Shown: piece by piece, positions 23,629-34,986 of the stretch
Numbering within the stretch: the stretch's first letter is position 1
Layout: the number at the start of each line of letters is the position of its first letter
Origin: Clarireedia homoeocarpa
Taxonomy: Eukaryota > Ascomycota > Leotiomycetes > Helotiales > Rutstroemiaceae
Direction: 5' to 3'
NCBI GenBank assembly: GCA_001465935.1
Contig: LNKV01000044.1
Coordinates: 271,709-335,708, forward strand
DNA length: 64,000 bases
Position numbers and translations under genes: made by a program
Notes under the pieces: generated by a model
Told to the model about the DNA's origin: nothing
Databases searched by the model: none
The model's input: the letters and a program-made list of their open reading frames with translations, nothing else

Positions 23629-26243
23629 ATGCGGGTGGTGGTGGGTGGTAGGATGAGGTCTGGGGAAGAGATTGGTTTAGGTATGGGAATGGGAATGGGT
23701 TTGGATAGATGACTGTGGATCTGGATTGATAGGTTTGGAGTGGGATTGGATTAAATTTGGAGTGACTGGGTTTTGTGTGGGACTTGATGGGATGAGATGG
23801 GATTGGGTGCGAGGAATTAACTTCTTGTAATCTTTTGGGCTTTGGTTTGAGTTTACCTACTCTATTGTAGCTGGTTTGCTGCTGGCTCTGGTTTGGTTTG
23901 GTATAGATATAGGACTGGTTTTAAGTCTTGTCTGGTCTACTCTTGTCTCGTAGATGTAAATATTAGATGGTAGATACTAGACGGGAGATGATAGACGGTA
24001 GTGGTCGGGCATTTGTTACAATATCTACGAAGTATCTTACTGTATTTCACAGTTGAAACAGAAACTGAGATTGAAATTAAAAATCGAAAACCGAGGCTAT
24101 AAAAAGCCTTCTTTCTTTTTTCTTTTTTTCCTTTTTTTTGGGTGGCTATGGTTGTGGTTGGGGGGGGGCAAGGGGGGGGGGGAAGTGTTTCAGCCTCAAG
24201 GGAAGGGGGGAGAAATAGACGAGATACGTAAAGGGGGGGTGGGGGAGATGATGGGGCTCTCCTATCCAGCCCTTTCTCAGCCTCACAGGATCCAAGACTT
24301 CCCTTCTATCTCATCTCATCTCATCTTTCCATCCAATCTCATTTCATCCCACCTCACCTCTCTTCGCCTCGTCTGTTTCTTTTTCTTTAAGCCTCTCTGG
24401 AGGCTGAAACATTTCTTTCTTTCTTTTTTCCCTCCCATGTTCCTAGTGAGAGTGGCTGCGGGATGGATGCTGGGTGATATGGTGTAGTGTCTTTTGTTTG
24501 TTGTTTGTTGTCTGGTGATTTGTTTGATGGCTGTTGGTTGCTGTAAGTGTAGGTAAGGGAAATACAGGAGAGTAGGGCAATAGAGGAGGAAAAGGCAGGT
24601 AAGTTAGGTAGGCATTCTTGTATTCGTGGGCGTAAATCTTGATGTCGTTGACTTTTACTATTATCAACTTTCAGTTGTTCCAGGTACAGTACAAGTATAA
24701 AATGCTAATCTGATCTTCGTCCAAACCATGTTATCGAATCCCAAAAGGAATCCGATGGATTGGATATGAATGGAGAGATATGATTTGGTTTTTTTTTTCA
24801 TCATGGATACGTGGAAGAGGGATATTGGTATACTAATTGATTTTACGATATAACTTTGGTGATATAAAGTTATCGTACAGTGATATAACCTTATTTCTTC
24901 GGTTCCATCTCGGGCTTGGAGTGTGAGCGAGCGGGACGACGGATTGGGAGCAAGAGAGGAGAGTTTTGTGGATATGGGGTCCCCTACTTTATAGTGGGGG
25001 GAGGGGGGGAAGAATGAGATTCTAGTTGGAATACAGATGGACCCGGTGAGCGTCGGCCTTGTTATTCGGAGTTACTGTAGAAGGAGAATGTCTTTGCCCT
25101 TGGTTTTGCCGGGACTGTGAGGGTGGAGGGAGTTGGCTTGGCTTTGTGATTACTGAACGATGTCTGTGGGTTAAGAGATATGAAGTAGTTATGGGAGATG
25201 GTAAGGCTTGACTGTGGTATGCCAAGGCATTGATAGATAGATCTGTACACGGGGACAACGCAACACACACGATACAACAAGCGAGCGGATTGCTTGTTTT
25301 GGGTAAGTGGCTATTTCCCCGCTTAATGCGAAAAGTTGGGAAGAGTGGGGTGCGGGGAATACGTAATTGGGGATAGTCACCTGATATTCTTTCCATAGAA
25401 CTCTTGGGGGGGCTAAGGTTAGCTTTTCGAGGATAAACGTGGGGTTGCGAAGTTGCGAAGTTGTGTGTTGGATCGTTTCTTTTCTTCACCGTTGTGGGCT
25501 TTCACAGTAGAAGGAGGCTTAGCCTTACCCCCAGATTGTTACACAACGTGGGAACGCTTTCGGGCCCTCACCCAAGTGTTTCAACAGTCAACGTACATCT
25601 TCCTTTAGATGAACTGGATTCGTCACTGCCATTCCCAAACCGTATAGTTCGTGAGAATTTACCTAATATGACCTGGACCAGGTCCTGGTTCTTGGGAATC
25701 TGCACCCGTGTGAGGTAACATCCTCATCGTGCATAGAACTATTGGCCAAGCCTCCTATTTAAGATTGAGTTGGCAAGGGTGGGAGGCGAGTCTAAATCCT
25801 CCAGGATGAGGTAACGGCTTTTTTGGTGACCCAAGGCGCATTTTTCTTTTACAATTTTACGGTGGGTTGTACGTGCGAGAAATGAAAGGTTGACTCGATG
25901 TATAGTGCTATACAGTAAGGGTAGGGAATGGACGACTAATTCTGTACACCAAAGCAGGGGTGGGGTTAGATATGCGAGTAGGTAGCTTCTTGGAGAGGGG
26001 TAAGATGGTAGTGAATGGGTGACGAACGCTGCGAGATGATGTTCATTGTTTGCTGATTCAATCACCCATTCAAACCAGCTTGTCACCGGCAGTTCTTTCT
26101 CCCATGTAAGTACTTAAGTCTAAGGCTACGCCCCTGGGCTCACCGTTGTTCTTTTCTATCTTTATATATCTTCCTATATCTCCTCCTGGATTTCCCACCT
26201 TTCTTGAAGTACAGTCACAAGACTCGAGAAAGCAACGATCGAA
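23629..26243. other. 2.6 kb G-rich spacer
   Basis: No gene supported. It holds long G tracts (24158-24256), an ATCTC run near 24310-24330, and repeated GATATAA words near 24847-24890. Frames at 24053-24487 (+) and 25022-25489 (-) are low-complexity. Confidence 0.55.
24158..24256 (+). other. Cluster of G tracts, possible G-quadruplex
   Basis: Within 100 bp there are at least five runs of five or more G, including runs of about nine and eleven. The spacing allows intramolecular four-stranded folding on the plus strand. Effect on expression is unknown. Confidence 0.5.
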
Positions 26244-28020
26244 ATGGTGTCCAATATTCTTACTCTCCTCGCACTCGTTGCTTCTACCGTCGTTGCCGCT
26301 CCGGCATCAAAGTCTAGTCTAGTAGTCGACTTGGGATACTCCAAGTATAAGGGCACAGATCTTGGAAACGGCGTATCGCAGTGGCTCGGAATTCGATATG
26401 CGGCTCCTCCATTAGGCAACTTACGCTTCCGAGCAGCACAGGGGCCATTAGTGAATCATACGTTACAAGTTGCTAATAAGGTATGTGTGAATTGTTGCAT
26501 CTTTTAACGCTTTTTATATGCGGGATGAGTTACTAAGTTAGTCGTTATAGCATGGTCCGCTCTGTCATTCTGCGCCTTCAACAACGGTTTCGAAAACGAC
26601 TTCGGAGGACTGTCTCTTCACTGACATATATGCGCCTACTAATCGCACGAAACTCCATCCTGTCTTCGTCTTCTTCCAGGGAGGTGGATTTAACTCAAAT
26701 GCAAATGGTAATATGAATGGAACGAGCTTGATTAAAGCTGGTGATCTGGATATCGTAGTGGTTACGTTCAATTACCGAGTTGGCCCATGGGGTTTCCTTG
26801 CCAGTAAGGAAGTGGTGAAGAATGGAGATACGAATGTCGGTTTGAAGGATCAACGGTTTTTATTGGAATGGGTACAGAAGCATATTAGTAAGGTGTGTAT
26901 ATTGTGCATACTGTGCTGGTTCTCATTCAGTGTTGATGTTGCAACAGTTCGGAGGGGATCCATGCCATGTGACGATTGGTGGTGATTCTGCTGGAGCTGC
27001 TTCTGTTGATCTTCAACTCTCGGCATACGGTGGTCGTGACGATGGATTGTTTCACGCTTCTGCAGCTGAGAGCCAATCTTTTGGTGTTCAGTACACAGTC
27101 GAGGAGTCACAGTATCAATACGACGGCTTGGTCGAGCGAGTTGGATGTGCTGGGGCAAACGATACTCTTTCCTGTCTACGTGCTGTAGATATCTCCGTGA
27201 TCATGGAGAATGATATCAACCTACCGACCCCTGGCGGAGCCTGCGGTACTCCAAATTACATGTGGTCGAATGTGGTTGATGGAGATTTCACCCAAGACTA
27301 TACATACAAACTGTATTCCGAAGGCAAATACGTGAAACTCCCTGCAATCTATGGGTACGTATTGCTAACCCCAATCTCTAACCTTCTTTCAATCAACTGA
27401 CACTCATCCCTAGCGATGACACAAATGAAGGCACAGTCTTCACTCCTCAAAACATCAGTACCCCCGCCGAAATGGACGCCTTCCTTAGAAACAACTGGCC
27501 CAAACTGACTCCAGGCCAACTCGAAAAAATCCACACCTACTACCCTCAAGGCCCCGCCTATCCCAAAGCCGGCGCATACTGGTCCGCCGCTGCTCTTGCC
27601 TATGGTGAAATACGCTACAACTGTCCCGGTATCTACCTTTCCAGCGTGCACTACCGCGATTCGCCAAAAACCGGCAGCTGGAACTACCACTGGAATGTTC
27701 TTTCCGCAGCGAACAACGCATCGGGCTTTGGCGTCACCCATACGGCAGAGGTGGCGTCAATTTGGGGGTACTCGAGTTACCCAGATAGCGAGCTGATCCC
27801 GACGATTCAGGGATATTGGACGAGTTTCATCAGGAGTTTTGATCCGAATACGTATAAACTAAAGGGGGCGCCTAAATGGGAGACGGTGAAGGAAGGGAAG
27901 GTGGGGTTTCAGAGGATATATTTTGGGAATGGGGTGGATGTGAGGATGGAGAGTGTTCCGGATGAGCAATGGGATAGATGTCAGTATTTGAATGGAATTG
28001 GGGAGAGCATTGGACAGTAA
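26244..28020 (+). CDS. Secreted type-B carboxylesterase/lipase
   Basis: Alpha/beta-hydrolase that cleaves carboxylic esters, probably outside the cell. Four exons: 26244-26480, 26551-26892, 26948-27354 and 27414-28020, giving 530 residues, a normal length for the family. The N-terminus MVSNILTLLALVASTVVAAP is a typical signal peptide with cleavage near Ala18-Ala19. The oxyanion-hole motif is GGGF near residue 150. The catalytic triad can be read: Ser207 in GGDSAGA, Glu334 in DDTNEGT and His438 in GVTHTAEV. Several Asn-X-Ser/Thr sites suggest glycosylation. Substrate cannot be told from sequence. It stands alone between two long spacers. Confidence 0.92.
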
Positions 28021-29133
28021 GGAATTTGGTGGTGATATGGGTTGCTGGTGAGGTTGTCTGGGATATGTAATCGTTCTTGGTTGGTGAAAATATCATCACT
28101 AGATGTTTGGGATTGGGCATGGCGGGACTTTCTATACTTATACATATATGTGGCAGATTATTTGAAATATAGATACGACGGAATAGGTATATACATGGGA
28201 TTTCATATTCTACTGAGCACACTTATCAAGAAATAAAATATGTATTTATACTATTCACTTCCGAAATGCAAGTTGCGTTGGAAATGGAAGTGCATTTAAA
28301 CAACGGTTAGGTGACGACCGCAATGAGAAGTTCTAATACTTACCTATATTTATGCCTATACTTTCTTTGACCTATATTCTCGCCTATATCTCTACCTCAT
28401 ATCTCTGCTTCCATTCAGCAGTTCGTCCGCGACCATCATAAAGTATCAAAACACGTGATATCGTTTGGTAGCGGACTTCCCAGCACGAAATCCACCTCCG
28501 AGAAGCCAATTCGCCGTCATCTTACAAGACGATCTTTCCTTCCTTTCAAACAAAGGCCAGAAGATCCAGGTCTAGACCCTTGGCTGTGGGAACTCCAGCT
28601 ATTGAAATTTTCCTTTGTTTACAAGTCTTCTAGAACACCATGAACGAACGCCTTTGTTCTTCGTCCGAGAATATCCAATGTTTCTTCGCCTTCCATTCCA
28701 TATGCGCGTCTCGCTTTGCTATTGCCATGCGATAAGTCTAGTGTATTCGCTTCATGGTTTGAGGCTTTGTTTGGGGGTTCTAGAGATGTGTAGTTGGTTC
28801 AGTGGGCTTATTCTTTCTTCAACTATTCGGGTTGTTGACTTCAAGAACGGGATTTTCATAACAAATTAGATGCAGCAACCACTGACAGTCATACTTAAAT
28901 ATCATATAGCTGTTACTTTGTGCTCAAGCATATGGACTTTTATCTGTTTTCTCTAAGCAACGAGTCCCAAAATCAAATCACAGAATTCCAACCCACCCAC
29001 CCATCGACTCAGAGTCCAGAATCGTCAGTAACCTCTCCATCAGCGCATATAACCATCTATTCAATCATCCATCAAACCAAAACATCATCCTTCCAGAATT
29101 CCCTTTCCACAAAACAACACACAAAAATTCAAA
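28021..29133. other. Spacer after the carboxylesterase
   Basis: About 1.1 kb without a supported gene. Short frames at 28455-28643, 28615-28869 and 28920-29318 have no recognisable features. Confidence 0.5.
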
Positions 29134-30225
29134 ATGTCCACCCGCCAATCCCAATCCCAATTCTCCATCCCTCAAAAACGCAAATCCCCAACCAGCTCCC
29201 GAACCTCGACGCCCGAACCGCTTTCCACCTCTCATCGTCGATCATTCGAGACGCAAAAGCTATATACAGACTCCAATGGTACACCGGCGGATCAACATTC
29301 TCCGCGCTCCGCATCTGAATCTTCTCCTCCCCTACCCATTGCCAGCAGTAATCATACTATACCACTGGTTTCCACCTCAGCATCAATCTTAACTTCTACA
29401 TCCATTCCCTCATCAACCCTCTCTTATCCCAGAACCCACCCCACCCACAAAAGCAACCTTAACCCCAAAAGCAAGCCCTCTCCCCTACAAACCCCTACCA
29501 ACACCTTGCACCCTCCTTCTGCCCCACCTACCCTCCTCTCCACCATCCCTCCTCCTATCCCCGTCCCCGCCCCCCCATTCACTTCCCCTATTCTTGCGCA
29601 GCACAACCCCGCGCGTCTGGGCGGCGGCGAAAGATTCGAAATCCCGTTCCAACGCAAGCGGGCCGCGCCACCACCAAGAGGCAAGAATTTGGGGCTGGAG
29701 CTCGAGGAGGCGTTGAGGGTTGAGGTGCGAAGGAATCCGGGGTTGGAACAGGAGGGGGTGGGGGAGATGATCAGAGAAGGGGAACCAAGGAAGGAAGGGG
29801 AAGGGGAGGGGGAAGGGGAAACAAAGGGATGTGGTGAAGGGAGGGTGATGAAAAGTGATGATGATGATAACGAGAAGTTTAAAAATGCAGTAAGGAAAGA
29901 ACACAGAGGGAAAGACTGGGAAGAATGGGGTGCGGAGTGGACGGCAGCGGCAGCGGGGGAGGAGGATTGGGAGGGAATTGAAGGTAGAAATGTGGTTGTT
30001 GAAGACGTGGAAGAGTACACTGTACTTTACGATTCTGATTCTCAGCCTCATGTAAGGAGGAAAGTCAATGGAGGTAGTAGTAGCGACAGCAGCAGCAGTA
30101 GTGGTAGTAGTGATAATTGTAGGTTGGAGGATCGCAAGGCGGATGTGCAGATGATAGGGGTTGAGATTGCGGGTGTGAATGTGGAGGGGCAGGATGCGGG
30201 AAGGAATCTGAATATGGGTTGTTAA
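29134..30225 (+). CDS. Low-complexity hypothetical protein
   Basis: Single frame of 363 codons starting MSTRQSQSQFSIPQKRKSP. The first half is Ser/Thr/Pro-rich and likely disordered. A basic block (FQRKRAAPPPRGKNLGLELE) near residues 170-190 and a charged helical stretch near 240-265 (KNAVRKEHRGKDWEEWGAEW) are the only parts that look structured. A Glu/Gly run and a Ser tract follow. I recognise no family. The opposite strand is also open for 198 codons here because of the skewed composition, so coding status rests on length and the helical block. It could be a real lineage-specific gene or a chance frame. Confidence 0.45.
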   Translation: MSTRQSQSQFSIPQKRKSPTSSRTSTPEPLSTSHRRSFETQKLYTDSNGTPADQHSPRSASESSPPLPIASSNHTIPLVSTSASILTSTSIPSSTLSYPRTHPTHKSNLNPKSKPSPLQTPTNTLHPPSAPPTLLSTIPPPIPVPAPPFTSPILAQHNPARLGGGERFEIPFQRKRAAPPPRGKNLGLELEEALRVEVRRNPGLEQEGVGEMIREGEPRKEGEGEGEGETKGCGEGRVMKSDDDDNEKFKNAVRKEHRGKDWEEWGAEWTAAAAGEEDWEGIEGRNVVVEDVEEYTVLYDSDSQPHVRRKVNGGSSSDSSSSSGSSDNCRLEDRKADVQMIGVEIAGVNVEGQDAGRNLNMGC

Positions 30226-31882
30226 GTAGAGTAGGACCTAAGTTAAAGATAGGGGTTAGAGGTTGATGGCCGAGATAGACTACTGCTCATTCTCACTACT
30301 GTACAATACAATACAAGTTGCGCGCGTGCACAGAAGCTCTGTGGTAAATTGCTGCACTGCTAACGCACTGCTGGGAAGAGATAGAGATGCGGGGGTAAGA
30401 TAAGTTACATATTATACTCCTAAATACGAAATAGATTGCTTCAAAAAGACTACCAAAATCCAGCTTCCAAAAATCTAAACCACATCTCCCCTGCTAGTGT
30501 GTGAGTGAATGACTTGCGCAATATTCTACGAAATAAGCTGCTTGGTCTGGGATGTTTACTGTAGTATTTACTGTGCTTTAGAAAAAAGACAGCGCAAGAC
30601 AAGGCATTGGGGAAGGGCGGTATTGGGTTTTGAGATGAGGTATGGTTATACCGTACGGTGTAACTGCATTCTTCCTCTAGATTCTTATAGGGATGTTGAT
30701 TTCTCTGGAAAGTTGGTTTGTTGTCTGTATATTTGGAGTTTTGAAAGGAGAAAAGAATTTGAGCATCAGTTCTACCCAACCCAGACTGCAGCGGGGATTC
30801 AATAGATGGGCTGCCAGTTTGGATGGGGAGCGGGTAGCTTAGTATTCCCCGAGCTAAGCCCAGATTCAAAACCCGACTACTTCAAGCTTTAATTCAACTC
30901 CAGCTTAGGATATATAGATGAATAATATTTTGTAACTGCTAATTCTGTCTTTTGCCATTTCTGGCCTCTAGTATATCTTGTTTCTAATTTTAAGTTCCGT
31001 TTGATTTTAGCTCATTTGGAGAGTTTATTTACTTATCATGTTTGCTTTGCTACATTGCGAGGAGTGGGGCGATGAAGGGTTGTGTGGGGGGAGATGTGAA
31101 TGGAAAGGTTGTTGCGGGGCTGACAGTTGAACGTTGAGAATTAAGAGTTGGGAGTTGGGAGTTGGGAGCGGGGTGTGGTATAATGTGATGCGATGTGAGA
31201 AGTCGATTCCGAGGAGTCAGATAATTATATTTTATGTAGAGCTTTATCTGCCTAACTTTTTCTTTCCCTTTACCTGACCGCGAAGTTGGGGAGTCGGAAG
31301 TACTTGTGGGATTGTATATCAATGGGGATAGCAAAAGAGGAGACGGATGGGAGGAAGAGATGTCTTCTGTAGGTAGGGCGGATGTAAGAAGTGAAAGGAG
31401 GGGGGGTCGAATTGAGTTGGCTTCGGGGGAGATAAAGAGGTGAGGTCTGATTTCATCGAGTTGTGAGGGAAGTAGAATCTACTTACTGTAGGAGACCGAA
31501 CCTAGAGAGTAGATGATTTGGGGTCTAGGATGAAGAGTCGAGTGCTTTTGGTTTAGGTTTTATTTCTTGTTTTGGAACATAGATGGTAGGGTCGATCATG
31601 AAGAACTGACATAATTGAAGTGTAATTTGGAGGGAAGAGGGAGGAAAAGAAAGGAGTAAAAATGTAGGCCTATTAAACAGGTAAGGTAGAGGAAGTTATA
31701 AGAATTATGTGATAATACACCAAGTAGAAGACATCTAAGCTACATTACTCTTGCTTGCTCTTATCCTAGTTAATGAACGTAGACCCGTGTTCTAGCAACT
31801 GGACTAGCTGCATCGAGGTACTGATAATCCTTTCCATAAACGACATTACGGGGAGTATATGATATCGTGTTTGGAGGAGGTA

Positions 31883-31981
<99 letters not shown>

Positions 31982-32457
31982 GAATCTGGGTAACTTAACT
32001 TATTGCTAGGGTTGTTGGCTGGCTAGCTAGTCAGTTCATTGTGCGGATCTGGATAGCTACTGCGTGTATGCATGAACGGACAGACTGGCTGGCTAATTGA
32101 TTAACTAACTGATGAGACTCTGGAGATCGCATTACATTGGTAATCTTACATACACAGGTAGAGATTGGTGCGATACGCTATGGTAGGTGAATAGGCATAT
32201 TATATGTATTATAAGTTTATATACCTCAAATAGCATCATCATCGTTCTTTTCCCCATGCCTCCCCCCAACGCCCGTCGATATTCAAGCCTCATTCATGCC
32301 TAATAGCACAAGCCCGCTCATTTTTGGAAATCCCATCTTCTTCGTCTTCGTGAGCTCAATAATATATACCATACAATCGTCGCCATCAACTCCATTATCA
32401 TACATTATACAGCTTCCAGCATTCATCCTCGAGACTCATGCATCACCATCACATCAA
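30226..32457. other. 2.2 kb spacer 3' of squalene epoxidase
   Basis: No gene supported. It contains the GATT/GATA tract at 31883-31982 and (GAGTTGG)-like words near 31147-31167. It lies between two converging genes, so it should hold two 3' UTRs. Confidence 0.55.
31883..31982. repeat. Compound (ATTG)n(ATAG)n microsatellite
   Basis: About eight ATTG units pass directly into about sixteen ATAG units, essentially uninterrupted, for roughly 100 bp. Such tracts are usually length-polymorphic. Confidence 0.95.
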
Positions 32458-33960
32458 CTAACTCCTTATTTCACTGAAGATGAATGGGAAGATCACCACA
32501 CAGGCCTTCCAGAAAATACCGACGCTCTTCTCCAATGCTAATGGAACCTTCCAGATTTCTAACAAACTTCCGACTGTCTCTTTCAACACAATCCAGATAC
32601 TCAGTAATGCCACCGCGAAGAAGTGGTAGAAGAGCACCAATGGCTGTCTGATAATCCCCGCCAATAATCCCACCGGCCCATCTATACAATTTCCTCCTTT
32701 TTGGAAATAGTAGAAACATCCTTTTTGTAAAGCTTTAAGTTGTGGATCGTTGGCTGCGAACAGGGAGTAGAGAGCCTGTGCGAGGATATTGATGATGGAT
32801 GAGAGGCTCTTCCGTTTCCAATGGAATTCTTTCATCGCGGAAGTTATGGCTGCGGAGTCGTTGAGAGAGGGGATCTTTTCAGGTGATAGGAGAGAGGAAA
32901 GGAGCACGACGTCGTTGAATGCAACAGTCATGCCGCCGCCGGTTAACGGATGTCTCATGTTCATGGCATCGCCGAGAAGGATAATACCTTTTTGTTGTTG
33001 AGTGGATGGAGGAAGCCAGGAGTTGGGCATGCTGCGGGGTATCTTTCCATCTGCGAGGGCGTCGAGGAAGCAAGGCCGCACTTGTGGGGGGAGAATTGGA
33101 AGAACAACATTTTTGATGTATGCGACAACTCCACCTGCCTCGGGAGAAGCGGCAGGAATATTATTGGGAACGTCAATTAGAGCGCGGGTCTCGTGTGTGC
33201 CGATTTGGTAGAGAAGGACTGGCGAAGCATCGCTGAGGACGACAATACCATGATTAGGTGCTGGCATAGGACAATCTATTAATTCGAGAGCGTAAAATTT
33301 GCTCTTGACAATTGGCGCCTTGCCTATGTATTGTTTGCGGAATTTAGATGCATAACCGTCCGCAATAATAGTGAGTTGACCAAAGTAACAATCCGCTTCC
33401 TTCTCTCCCGTCTTGGGGTTTGTCGTTCGAGAATGCACACCAAGAACTTGTGGATCGTGAGCTCCTCCTGTTATCGTATCTGTAACTTCCGTCTCGACAA
33501 TTGTAATATTCGGTTGACTGGCACACGCTTTGCGCAATTGCGAAATAAATCGACCATGGTGGAAACTCCTGCCCTCCGGTCTCGAGCGCTTCTCATTCTT
33601 CGAATCTGCAATGCCTCCTTCGGCTGCAGCGCCCGCAATCTGAGGATATGGGATGGTGACTGGTTTGCCATGATAATGGACTTCGTAACCTTTGACCACA
33701 ATGGAATCGATGTCTTCGAGACATTGCGAAAGGCCGAGCTTCTCGAGCGCTGATACGCCGCCGGGTTGTAGTAATTCTCCTACTATGCGATCAGGCTCTT
33801 TGAGCCATCTTTCTAGTAGCAATACACTTCGACCTTGTTTCGCCAATGCAAAGGCTATTGCGCATCCAAACACGCCGGCTCCCACTACAACCACGTCTGC
33901 CTCGTGATGAACACGCCTTCTTTCTTCGTTCGCCTTTTCCACCGTGTGTAGTGTTGACAT
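32458..33960 (-). CDS. ERG1: Squalene epoxidase (squalene monooxygenase)
   Basis: FAD enzyme that converts squalene to 2,3-oxidosqualene, the first oxygen-requiring step of ergosterol synthesis, at the ER or lipid droplets. It is the target of terbinafine-type drugs. Single exon of 500 codons, a usual length. The FAD-binding motif GAGVFG is at residues 27-32, followed by LERWLKEPDRIVGELLQPGG, the typical squalene-epoxidase block. The second FAD motif GDAMNMRHPLTGGGM is near residues 332-346. The C-terminal third is hydrophobic (LVLFYHFFAVALLSIWIVL), consistent with membrane attachment. It is transcribed away from the C-4 methylsterol oxidase gene at 34987, sharing a 1,026-bp promoter region. 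Confidence 0.95.
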   Translation of the reverse strand: MSTLHTVEKANEERRRVHHEADVVVVGAGVFGCAIAFALAKQGRSVLLLERWLKEPDRIVGELLQPGGVSALEKLGLSQCLEDIDSIVVKGYEVHYHGKPVTIPYPQIAGAAAEGGIADSKNEKRSRPEGRSFHHGRFISQLRKACASQPNITIVETEVTDTITGGAHDPQVLGVHSRTTNPKTGEKEADCYFGQLTIIADGYASKFRKQYIGKAPIVKSKFYALELIDCPMPAPNHGIVVLSDASPVLLYQIGTHETRALIDVPNNIPAASPEAGGVVAYIKNVVLPILPPQVRPCFLDALADGKIPRSMPNSWLPPSTQQQKGIILLGDAMNMRHPLTGGGMTVAFNDVVLLSSLLSPEKIPSLNDSAAITSAMKEFHWKRKSLSSIINILAQALYSLFAANDPQLKALQKGCFYYFQKGGNCIDGPVGLLAGIIRQPLVLFYHFFAVALLSIWIVLKETVGSLLEIWKVPLALEKSVGIFWKACVVIFPFIFSEIRS

Positions 33961-34986
33961 TGTGTATTATTTTGTAGGATATGGCAGAGGTTGAGGAGGG
34001 AGGAGGGGGGGGAGAGGAGGAAGGCGGTGGAGAACCAAAGGAATGGACAATCGGGAGGTAGATTGAAAGCTAGGAGGGAGGTCTTTAGTCTAAAGAAAGT
34101 CGAAAGAAAGCCGAAAGAAAGTCTGGATGGGTGAACAGATTTCTTCCTTTCACGAATTGAGCAAATTAGAAGGAGCAATCCACGGATTCGGTGTACATGT
34201 CAAGCGTCAAGAGGCAGTTGGATTTGTGTAATCATGAGCTGATTGATATTGAAGGATGAACTGATCATTATTTCCCTTGACCAGTGAGCATTCGAGAGTC
34301 TTACGATGTTTTTTTCCGAGATCGTTCTGTTTATTCTAGCCAGATCTCGTGTCAGTATTATTCTCGTCGCTTGAGAGCCACCGATACCCTTGTTACATTT
34401 TTTTTTTCTGGAATTTGGAATTTGGAACGGTGAGGAAACAGCTTGTGAATGTGGAGATGGGTGTGGCGGTAGAAGAAGTCATTGGCGGCGATTCCCGATA
34501 AAGGCGAAGTTGCACCATTTGGCACTAGCACTAGCCCTGCCACTAGTAACAAGAATCGGCAGAAAGGGCGAGAGAAAAGGGGTACGCTACTGCAGCCGCT
34601 CTCAACGGAAACACGAATGCAGATTGACATCTGGTGGCATCATTCATCAGTCATGCGTCTTGCACCTGATTCCTCACGTGATTCTCTGCTCTTTGCTGAT
34701 CCAACACTTTGACGCTTTGCCCGTAATGCCTTAGCCCCGGTACGCAGCAGCCCAAGGCCTGTCGGATTCAAAGCTTCCGATAGCCCAGTTGTGGTCCGAC
34801 TTGCAGTATTACTGGCTACTGGCTACTAGCTGCGGCCATCAGGGACAATCTTAAAAATTATTCGACAATCCTCCCTCAACTCTCCATTTCTATTTCTTCA
34901 CCTCCTTCCTCCCTCCCTCCTCCTTCCTCCTCACCTCTTCTTCCTGCTTGGTTACACCTTCAACCAGCTGTCACCTTCTCTTCACC
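33961..34986. promoter_or_regulatory. Divergent promoter between ERG1 and ERG25
   Basis: 1,026 bp separate the two start codons and hold no supported gene. The ERG25 side has a long CT-rich stretch (about 34860-34980). At 34674-34682 lies TCACGTGAT, the palindromic E-box form known to be bound by SREBP-class bHLH proteins. About 30 bp upstream, 34633-34643 reads GGTGGCATCAT; its complement ATGATGCCACC matches the SrbA-type consensus RTCA(B)(S)CCACY with one mismatch. The shared control is inference. Confidence 0.5.
34674..34682. promoter_or_regulatory. Candidate sterol E-box TCACGTGAT
   Basis: Sequence TCACGTGAT lies 305 bp upstream of the ERG25 start and 714 bp upstream of the ERG1 start. 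SREBP proteins are known to bind ATCACGTGA-type E-boxes as well as classical sterol elements. Other bHLH factors also bind CACGTG, so the assignment is tentative. Confidence 0.4.

Noticed and set aside
24053..24487. 144-codon plus-strand frame
   Set aside because: Crosses homopolymer G and T tracts; composition is that of the repeat, not of a protein.
25022..25489. 155-codon minus-strand frame
   Set aside because: Ser/Pro/His-rich low-complexity translation, no domain, in a long simple-sequence spacer.
29424..30051. Two minus-strand frames of 188-198 codons opposite the 29134 gene
   Set aside because: Ser/Pro-rich mirror of a purine-rich coding strand. The plus-strand frame has the only structured-looking blocks.
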